Positions 1 through 4,970 of a stretch of 6,368 nt of DNA are shown piece by piece (the stretch's first letter is position 1; each line of letters starts with the position of its first letter). The translations under genes and the position numbers were made by a program. The stretch lies in assembly GCA_029260695.1 (NCBI GenBank), contig JAJDCT010000406.1, positions 1-6,368 on the forward strand, written 5' to 3'. The notes under the pieces are model-generated. The model was not told the DNA's origin and made no database searches. It saw only the letters and a program-made list of their open reading frames with translations. This stretch comes from Phycisphaeraceae bacterium. GTDB lineage: Bacteria; Planctomycetota; Phycisphaerae; Phycisphaerales; Phycisphaeraceae.

Positions 1-204
1 CTGTCGATCGTCGGCTTCGATGACACCGAAGTCCGCTACACGGTTCTGCCGACGATGACGGCCGTATGCCAGAACGCGGTGAACCTGGGCGGTGAGGCGT
101 ACCGTGTGCTGGCGCGGCGGATGACCGATGACACGCCGACGGCAAGCCAGTCCCCGGCCGCCTGGCTGGAGATCCACGGGTCGACAGGGCCGGTGCCACA
201 ATAG
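1..204 (+). CDS. LacI/GalR-family transcriptional regulator, C-terminal fragment
   Basis: The frame is open from the first base to a TAG stop and gives 67 residues. It begins LSIVGFDDTEVRYTVLPTMT, which matches the conserved late part of the periplasmic-binding-protein-like effector domain of LacI/GalR repressors: the 'lsVvGFDD' strand, then a short loop, then 'P.lTtv.q', then a helix (here VNLGGEAYRVLARRM) and a last strand (AAWLEIHGS). The helix-turn-helix and most of the sugar-binding domain lie to the left of the window, so neither operator nor ligand can be inferred. Members of the family are cytoplasmic DNA-binding proteins, usually responding to a sugar or nucleoside. The short Pro/Gln tail after the last strand is normal. 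It could control genes to the left. Nothing in the sequence ties it to the ligase-like gene 67 bp downstream. Confidence 0.85.
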   Translation: MSIVGFDDTEVRYTVLPTMTAVCQNAVNLGGEAYRVLARRMTDDTPTASQSPAAWLEIHGSTGPVPQ

Positions 205-271
205 CCTTGATCCATTGCAAACCCTGGACACCCTGCGGGCGCGGTCGCTGTGGCTCGGATAAGATGCCCCC
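205..271 (+). promoter_or_regulatory. Intergenic gap with weak -10-like element before the ligase-like gene
   Basis: This 67-bp gap separates the LacI-family stop from the next ATG. There is no Shine-Dalgarno sequence in front of the ATG at 272. A -10-like hexamer, TAAGAT, lies at 260-265 and would place a transcription start near 272, on the start codon itself, giving a leaderless message. No good -35 hexamer sits 16-18 bp upstream, so the element is weak. The downstream gene may instead be read through from the regulator gene. Confidence 0.25.
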
Positions 272-2545
272 ATGTCAGATCGGTCCAAAGCCCATGATAT
301 TCCCCCGGATAGTCTCAGTGACGGCCCGCTTGGCAAGCTGATCGACCTGGCGGCGGTGCTTCTGCTTATCCCGGTGCTGCTGCCGCTTGCGGTTGTGTTC
401 ACACGTTCGTTGTACTTCGAGTCCGACCCGCGAACTGCCGGGGCACTTGCGGGTGAGGCGATCAGCATCGGTCCGACGGGCTCGGCTTGGCTGGCGGTCG
501 TGTCGGTGGCGATCGCGGCGCTTGCGTTGGTGGTGACTGCCTGGGCACGGGGGCGGATCAGGTGGTGGTCATTCGTACTATTAGCGGTGGGTGCCGTGCC
601 CTGCTTGCTTCGGATGTCCAACCACTTCGATAACCGGTTGCACGGCGGGGCGTGGATCGCCGCGGCATCACTTGGTCTCGCGGCGGCGCACTTGGCACAG
701 TTCCCGCGTGCCAAACGCTTGATCGTCACCGCGATGATCGCCATGGCCCTGCCGTTATTCATCCAGGGGGCCTGGTATGTCTATGTAGAACACCCCGCCA
801 CGGTCCAGTCCTTTATGGATACCGAGCACGCCAGTGTCCAAGCCCGCGGCCTGGTGTACGGCTCGGCTGATCACGCCAAGTACATCACCCGCTTAAAGGG
901 CAACGACGTGATCGGTGCGGTGGGGATGTCCAACGTGCTGGGCTCGATCCTTGCGGCCATCACGGTCCTCGGCGCGACGGCGGTCGCGGTTGGCTTCCGG
1001 CACAAGACCGGCTGGACACGCCGGCTTGCCCTGGTGGTTGCCTTGTCATTAGGTGTGTGGGCATTGGCCCTGACACAATCCAAGGGCGCGGTGCTGGCAC
1101 TTCTCGCCGTGATCGGTCTGGGGGCGAGTCTGTTATGCCTGATAAGACTTAAGCCCGGCGTACGCCGACTCATCCCCGTGCTGTGTGTACTATTTGTATT
1201 GGCTGGCAGCGCAGCGGTTTTCATCCGTGGCGCCGCGGGTCCACCCGATGGACCGGGCGGGGAGCGCAGCTTGCTGTTCCGCTTCCACTATTGGCAAGGG
1301 GCAGCGCAGGTTCTGCAGCAAGACCCCTCGGCGGCGGTGCTCGGGGTCGGGCCTGGCCATTTCAAGGACCGCTACGAGGCCGTCCGCAACCCGATCAGCC
1401 CGGAGGTGGTTTCGAGCACACACAATGTCTTCGTGGACTACGCGGTGATGCTCGGGATAGGCGGTTGCACATGGGGTTTATTACTGCTGGTCTGGCTGTG
1501 GCGCGCGGGTGTGGTGATGGGGGCCGGGCCCGGTGAGTGTTCCACGGCAGTCCGCGCGCCGCCGAGTAAAGCCCCGGTCAAATTGTTCGGCCTGCTCGCC
1601 GCTGTTGTTTTTGGCACACAGTACTACGTCCAGTTCCCCGGGCTCTACGCCGAGACCGCGATCCTCTGGCTTGTCGGCATGCTGGGGTTTGTGGCACTGT
1701 CGGCGTTTGTAATCTACCCCGTCGTATCAAAGTCATCGGCGTGGTTGGATATCGGGATCGCTCTGGCGGCGACACTCCTATTGCTGCACGCACAGATCGA
1801 GATGACGTTCTTCTGGGACACCGCCACCGCATTCGTGTGGGTCGTGGTAGGTACAGCATCGGCAAGGCGGTCGGGTGCGCGACCGACGCAATCCACATCA
1901 AACGGACCACAGCCCCCGATACGTTACCTCCCGGCGGTTTGTCTCTTTCTGCTGGCGGGCACGTTGATGTTCAGTTACTCCGATCCGATGGCACGCCACC
2001 AGGCACACCTCGCCAAGGCCGCCGAGCTGCTGCGGATCTCGGGTCCACCGGCGGCACTCAGTGAGTTGGACTTAGCCGCGACAGTCATCGGCAATGACCC
2101 GACGACCACGCGCTGGCGGGTTCGGCTTCGTGAAGAGATCGCTTTAGCGCTAAACGACAACGGCCGACCGGAACTGGCAGGACGGTTCCTCGATGCCGCG
2201 GTAGTGGTGTTGGATGAATCGCAGCGTGCGGGCCTGACAGGGTTAATCGCAGCGAGGCGGCGGGGCTCGTTGGCACAAACGGCTTACGACATCACAGGCG
2301 ACAGGCCATGGCTCGGCCAAGCCGAGTCGTCGTTCACCCTCGCATGTGAGCTGAGTCCTAACGGCCTAAGTGACCACGTCCGGCTCGCCGACACGCGATG
2401 GGAACTCGGCGAGTTTGATTCGGCACAAGCCACCTACCGCCGGGCGCTACAGATCAGCGATCAGTATTACCTGGACCCGGATGTCCAACTCCCCGAGGCC
2501 GAACGTGGCCGAATCGCCGCACGGTTGACGGGCGACCAGCCATAA
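272..2545 (+). CDS. O-antigen ligase/polymerase-like (Wzy_C-type) membrane protein with C-terminal TPR-like helices
   Basis: This is a 757-residue polytopic membrane protein with about 14-15 hydrophobic segments, at roughly 23-45, 71-91, 97-115, 126-144, 149-170, 215-242, 250-292 (two), 299-319, 386-411, 436-456, 461-486, 490-530 (two) and 551-570. The core resembles the O-antigen ligase/Wzy polymerase superfamily. LTQSKGA at 267-273 sits between two membrane helices. A large extracytoplasmic loop at about 320-385 contains GVGPGHF (358-364) and STHN (382-385), the conserved glycine-rich and His-Asn elements of Wzy_C domains. Family members transfer or polymerise undecaprenyl-linked glycans at the outer face of the inner membrane. 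The acceptor cannot be told here and no glycosyltransferase cluster is in view. Residues about 575-757 are soluble. LADTRWELGEFDSAQATYRR and the helix pair before it look like TPR repeats, a common appendage in this superfamily. An in-frame TAA at 260-262 fixes ATG 272 as the first usable ATG start. Ligase versus polymerase is unresolved. Confidence 0.8.
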   Translation: MSDRSKAHDIPPDSLSDGPLGKLIDLAAVLLLIPVLLPLAVVFTRSLYFESDPRTAGALAGEAISIGPTGSAWLAVVSVAIAALALVVTAWARGRIRWWSFVLLAVGAVPCLLRMSNHFDNRLHGGAWIAAASLGLAAAHLAQFPRAKRLIVTAMIAMALPLFIQGAWYVYVEHPATVQSFMDTEHASVQARGLVYGSADHAKYITRLKGNDVIGAVGMSNVLGSILAAITVLGATAVAVGFRHKTGWTRRLALVVALSLGVWALALTQSKGAVLALLAVIGLGASLLCLIRLKPGVRRLIPVLCVLFVLAGSAAVFIRGAAGPPDGPGGERSLLFRFHYWQGAAQVLQQDPSAAVLGVGPGHFKDRYEAVRNPISPEVVSSTHNVFVDYAVMLGIGGCTWGLLLLVWLWRAGVVMGAGPGECSTAVRAPPSKAPVKLFGLLAAVVFGTQYYVQFPGLYAETAILWLVGMLGFVALSAFVIYPVVSKSSAWLDIGIALAATLLLLHAQIEMTFFWDTATAFVWVVVGTASARRSGARPTQSTSNGPQPPIRYLPAVCLFLLAGTLMFSYSDPMARHQAHLAKAAELLRISGPPAALSELDLAATVIGNDPTTTRWRVRLREEIALALNDNGRPELAGRFLDAAVVVLDESQRAGLTGLIAARRRGSLAQTAYDITGDRPWLGQAESSFTLACELSPNGLSDHVRLADTRWELGEFDSAQATYRRALQISDQYYLDPDVQLPEAERGRIAARLTGDQP

Positions 2546-2577
2546 ACCAGGCCGGGTAACCCACCAACCAGAAATTT

Positions 2578-3483
2578 TTAGTCAAGCGTCTGTGTCACCA
2601 CCGCGTTGAGTGAGGGCATGGACGTGACTTGATCTGCCCATCGCTTGGCCGACTCGGCATCCGGTGCGATCATGAACATCGCCGAGCCCGACCCAGATAG
2701 ATGCACCGGCCGGTTCATCTCGGACACGACGCGCTCATACAGCGTGCCCAACCCCGGGTCAGCTAGAAACGCCGGGGCGGCCAGATCATTGAATGGCCCG
2801 CACTCCGCCAGGGATGAAGACCCGACAAGCCCGCGCACCCGTGACTCGTCGAGCCCGCAGACGGCGCAGGACTCGTCGAACCGGCGGTAGACCTCATCGG
2901 TGGGGCAGTGGATAGGCGGGAAGATCAGGACGATAGGGATCGCGGCGGTCAGCGGTGCGGGCTCGATCTGATCGCCGACACCTGACACGATGGCCGAGAC
3001 GTTGCCGTGCTGCGCCGACACCAGGAAACCGACATCGCTACCCAGCCGCAGGCCCAGTTGAATCAGCTCGTCCTCCGACAGCTGTAGCTCAAAGAGGTTA
3101 TTCAATCCGACCAACGCCGCCGCCGCATCACTGGACCCGCCGCCTAACCCTGCTCCGGTGGGGATGCGTTTAATCAGCCTCATATTGACGGGGAGGTCTT
3201 CGCCGACGTGTTGCTGGATCAAACCGTGGGCGCGGAACGCCAAGTCGGATTCAAGCGGCCAGTTGAACTCTTGAGTTGTTGGCGAGTCGTAATCCCAGAG
3301 GAATTCGTATGAATTGTCACCATCGGTTGAACGGGTGAGCGTGAGTGTATCCCCGAAACCCAGCGCGACCATCCAACTACAGATCGGGTGCATCCCGTCC
3401 TCGGCTCGGGCCGCGCCAACCGATAGCGCCAGGTTGATCTTCGCAGGGCATTGGATGTGCTGTATGTCGCGAGGCATGGACAC
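2578..3483 (-). CDS. ispE: 4-diphosphocytidyl-2-C-methyl-D-erythritol kinase
   Basis: IspE is a cytoplasmic GHMP-family kinase that phosphorylates the 2-hydroxyl of CDP-methylerythritol with ATP, in the MEP pathway to isopentenyl diphosphate. The 301-residue product has normal length and all landmarks: CPAKINLAL at 12-20 (catalytic-type Lys15 and Asn17), the substrate-loop His32, the ATP-binding PTGAGLGGGSSDAAAAL motif at 108-124, the catalytic Asp150 in LGSDVGF, FNDLAAPAF near 231-239 and the third GHMP motif HLSGSGSAMF at 261-270. The start is either GTG 3483, taken here, or ATG 3477 two codons later; homologues do not decide this. No Shine-Dalgarno is visible. GTG begins 3 nt after the TAA of the upstream tetR gene, so translation is probably coupled and the two genes are probably one transcript. 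The 3' end converges on the ligase-like gene with 32 bp between stops. Confidence 0.95.
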   Translation of the reverse strand: MSMPRDIQHIQCPAKINLALSVGAARAEDGMHPICSWMVALGFGDTLTLTRSTDGDNSYEFLWDYDSPTTQEFNWPLESDLAFRAHGLIQQHVGEDLPVNMRLIKRIPTGAGLGGGSSDAAAALVGLNNLFELQLSEDELIQLGLRLGSDVGFLVSAQHGNVSAIVSGVGDQIEPAPLTAAIPIVLIFPPIHCPTDEVYRRFDESCAVCGLDESRVRGLVGSSSLAECGPFNDLAAPAFLADPGLGTLYERVVSEMNRPVHLSGSGSAMFMIAPDAESAKRWADQVTSMPSLNAVVTQTLD

Positions 3484-3486
3484 AGT

Positions 3487-4077
3487 TTAGCCGGGCTGGG
3501 TCGCGTTGGGCCCGACCTCGCCGAGCATGATCCGCCCGTGCAGTTGCGACCAGAAGCGTTCGGCCTTTCGGCGGTCACCCATCTGCCTGGCCCATGCCTC
3601 GATGATCCGCTGGATCACTTCCGGGACGCCCGGGGCCTCGTGATGGTCCCCGACACTGGCCAGCCAGAACATCAGGCGGTACTGCTGGGGCTCGTCCGCC
3701 GCCGCGTGGGCGTACAGCGACGCCGAGCGTTCAGCCGACACCTCGGCGACCTGCGCCACCGGCTCGAAACGCGCCTGAGTCACGGCATCCAGCAGCGTGC
3801 GCTTGTCCTTGAAGTACCGGTAGATCGACCCGACCGCACACCCCAGTTGCTTGGCGATCCGCCGGATGGTCGTCCCGTCGTAGCCGCACTCCGCCAAGCA
3901 GATAGCCGTCGCGTGGAGGATCTGCGCACGGCTAAGGTGCACGGCCTGTGTTTTGGCGGGCGGGGCGACCGATTGCCTGGGGTTTGCCACAAGCGTTTGA
4001 GCTTTCGGTGCAGCGGGGGGTTCGGCCGGGATGGGCCGGGGAAGGGACAGGGTTGATCCATCAACCATCGTTGTCAA
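3487..4077 (-). CDS. TetR/AcrR-family transcriptional regulator
   Basis: This is a 196-residue DNA-binding regulator. The N-terminal TetR domain spans about residues 50-97: a first helix (LSRAQILHATAICLAECG), then the helix-turn-helix TTIRRIAKQLGCAVGSIYRYF (69-89) ending in the hallmark YRYFKDKRTLL. The C-terminal ligand and dimer domain is about 100 residues, rich in Trp, Met and His (RLMFWLASVGDHHEAPG), and gives no clue to the ligand. About 48 residues precede the first helix, a Pro/Ala-rich, probably disordered extension longer than usual for the family. TTG 4077 is chosen as start because AAGGAGGTGA lies 6 nt upstream of it (measured from GGAGG). ATG 4068 would be 15 nt away, too far. 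The gene is divergent from pcm and followed at once by ispE, so these are the natural candidate targets, along with itself. That is inference from position only. Confidence 0.88.
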   Translation of the reverse strand: MTTMVDGSTLSLPRPIPAEPPAAPKAQTLVANPRQSVAPPAKTQAVHLSRAQILHATAICLAECGYDGTTIRRIAKQLGCAVGSIYRYFKDKRTLLDAVTQARFEPVAQVAEVSAERSASLYAHAAADEPQQYRLMFWLASVGDHHEAPGVPEVIQRIIEAWARQMGDRRKAERFWSQLHGRIMLGEVGPNATQPG

Positions 4078-4091
4078 GGCTCACCTCCTTG
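4075..4091 (-). promoter_or_regulatory. Possible hairpin over the tetR ribosome binding site and TTG start
   Basis: On the tetR message CAAGG (4091-4087) can pair with CCTTG (4079-4075) around a 7-nt loop, AGGTGAG. The stem would hold both part of the Shine-Dalgarno sequence and the TTG start codon. It is only 5 bp, so it may not be stable enough to matter, and such a stem can arise because AAGG of the binding site pairs with any nearby CCTT. Confidence 0.2.
4081..4090 (-). promoter_or_regulatory. Strong Shine-Dalgarno site of the tetR gene
   Basis: The minus strand reads AAGGAGGTGA here, fully complementary to the usual 3' end of 16S rRNA. GGAGG is 6 nt from TTG 4077 and 15 nt from ATG 4068, which decides for the TTG start. 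Confidence 0.8.
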
Positions 4092-4102
4092 TGAACGTCC
4101 CT

Positions 4103-4131
4103 AGTGTCGGGCCCCCGGGCGCGGGTGTCAA
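4103..4131 (-). promoter_or_regulatory. Candidate sigma-70-type promoter for tetR-ispE
   Basis: On the minus strand a perfect -35 hexamer, TTGACA (4131-4126), is followed after 17 bp by GACACT (4108-4103), which matches the -10 consensus at only three positions. Transcription would start near 4096, leaving a leader of about 19 nt that contains the Shine-Dalgarno site. Spacing and placement fit well, but the -10 is poor. It lies back to back with the pcm promoter, with about 8 bp between the two -35 elements, so a repressor bound here could block both. Confidence 0.5.
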
Positions 4132-4139
4132 GGCCATAC

Positions 4140-4169
4140 CTGAAAAACCGGTGCGAAAAGACTTATGAT
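4140..4169 (+). promoter_or_regulatory. Candidate sigma-70-type promoter for pcm
   Basis: A good -10 hexamer, TATGAT, lies at 4164-4169, with a weak -35 CTGAAA at 4140-4145 and an 18-bp spacer. The start of transcription would fall near 4176, giving a leader of about 24 nt before TTG 4200. Because this promoter lies downstream of the earlier in-frame GTG at 4104, it argues against starting the pcm protein there. Confidence 0.5.
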
Positions 4170-4187
4170 ACGGGTAGGTGTTGCACT

Positions 4188-4194
4188 AAGGGGG
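4188..4194 (+). promoter_or_regulatory. Shine-Dalgarno site of pcm
   Basis: AAGGGGG differs from AAGGAGG by one base and ends 5 nt before TTG 4200. It supports that codon as the pcm start rather than GTG 4104, which would add 32 residues with no resemblance to the family. Confidence 0.6.
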
Positions 4195-4199
4195 TTGTT

Positions 4200-4949
4200 T
4201 TGATCGACCAGGCAAGGATCGCAGCCGAACGGATGGTGAGTACTCAACTCATCGCCAGGGGAGTCGCTGACCCGGCTGTGTTGGAAGCGATGCGGACCGT
4301 CCCCCGGCACCTGTTTGTCCCCGAGGTCTCGATCGAGCGGGCCTACAGCGACCACGCCCTGCCCATGTCCCCCGGCCAGACGATCAGCCAGCCCTACATC
4401 GTCGCCCACATGACCGAGCTGCTAGGGGTCCGCCCGGGCATGACCGTGCTGGAGGTCGGCACCGGCAGCGGGTACCAGACCGCCATCCTGGCCAACCTGG
4501 GTGCCCAAGTGGTGACCATGGAGCGATCCGCCGACATGCTCGACCGCGCCAAGGCCGTGTTAGCCGAGGTTTGTCCGGGGACGCCGGGTGGACCCGGGGA
4601 CGGTGGGGCATCCGGAGAATCCGCTGCATCCGGGGGGCCGGGGAATCCGGAGGCACCGGGAGAGCAGGGGGAGCCGGGTGCCTTAATCCGCATGCTGCTC
4701 GCCGACGGCACGCTGGGATACCCGGGTGCCGCCCCCTACGACCGCATCCTCGTCGCCGCCGCCGCACCGGCCGTGCCCGCCGCCTACCTCGAACAACTAG
4801 CCGACCCCGGCCGCCTGGTCATCCCCCTGGGCGACCGCGACAACCAGACGATGACCGTGATCAACAAACATGGCGAACACTTCACCCAGACCGAGGACAT
4901 AGCATGTCGGTTTGTCCCGCTGGTGGGGGAGGACGGGTGGGGGGATTAA
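4200..4949 (+). CDS. pcm: Protein-L-isoaspartate O-methyltransferase with a collagen-like insertion
   Basis: Pcm is a cytoplasmic SAM-dependent methyltransferase that methylates L-isoaspartyl residues in aged proteins so that they can return to aspartate. From TTG 4200 the product has 249 residues. It begins with the typical AAERMVSTQLIARGV helix and VPRHLFVPE, then GQTISQPYIVAHMTELL (59-75) with the catalytic-type Ser63, the SAM-binding VLEVGTGSGYQTAILA (83-98), acidic Glu108 after the next strand, ADGTLGYPGAAPYDRILVAAA (about 168-188) and the C-terminal CRFVPLVGEDGW. Usual length is about 205-225. The excess is a Gly/Pro-rich segment at about 125-161, between the helix ending VLAEV and the strand LIRMLLADG, with Gly at nearly every third residue. 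The catalytic motifs are intact, so the enzyme is probably active. The start is set by the Shine-Dalgarno site and the promoter position. An in-frame GTG at 4104 would add 32 residues lacking family similarity. It is divergent from tetR and converges on ilvD. Confidence 0.93.
   Translation: MIDQARIAAERMVSTQLIARGVADPAVLEAMRTVPRHLFVPEVSIERAYSDHALPMSPGQTISQPYIVAHMTELLGVRPGMTVLEVGTGSGYQTAILANLGAQVVTMERSADMLDRAKAVLAEVCPGTPGGPGDGGASGESAASGGPGNPEAPGEQGEPGALIRMLLADGTLGYPGAAPYDRILVAAAAPAVPAAYLEQLADPGRLVIPLGDRDNQTMTVINKHGEHFTQTEDIACRFVPLVGEDGWGD
4578..4685 (+). repeat. 9-nt periodic tract encoding twelve collagen-like Gly-X-Y triplets in pcm
   Basis: Twelve consecutive 9-nt units read GTP, GGP, GDG, GAS, GES, AAS, GGP, GNP, EAP, GEQ, GEP and GAL. 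Glycine opens ten of the twelve; Ala and Glu replace it in the sixth and ninth. The units share a loose pattern, a GG-rich first codon and often CC or CCG at the end, and ATCCG-containing units recur near 4609-4640. The tract is in frame and has no stop. Stepwise expansion of a short GC-rich repeat is a likely origin, now diverged. Confidence 0.75.
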
Positions 4950-4970
4950 ACATCAGGGCCAGGCGGTAGG

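Noticed and set aside
2546..2577. GGGTAACCC-type inverted repeat as a terminator
   Set aside because: The arms are only three bases and there is no T-run after them on either strand.
3451..4056. A 201-codon plus-strand open frame opposite tetR
   Set aside because: It is antisense to a clear TetR domain, is rich in Arg, Asp, Gly and Pro as expected of a shadow frame, and has no visible ribosome binding site or family motif.
4108..4125. GC-rich stretch with GCCCCCGGGC as the TetR operator
   Set aside because: The symmetry is four bases per arm in a run of G and C, as expected by chance in this composition. TetR operators are usually longer palindromes.
4104..4199. An N-terminal extension of Pcm starting at GTG 4104
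   Set aside because: The 32 extra residues do not resemble the family. The region contains the -10 element, the Shine-Dalgarno site and the divergent tetR promoter, all pointing to TTG 4200.
4384..4767. Minus-strand open frames opposite the Gly/Pro-rich part of pcm
   Set aside because: They are shadows of the GC-rich repeat tract, with Arg/Pro-rich or Ser/Pro-rich low-complexity translations and no family motifs.
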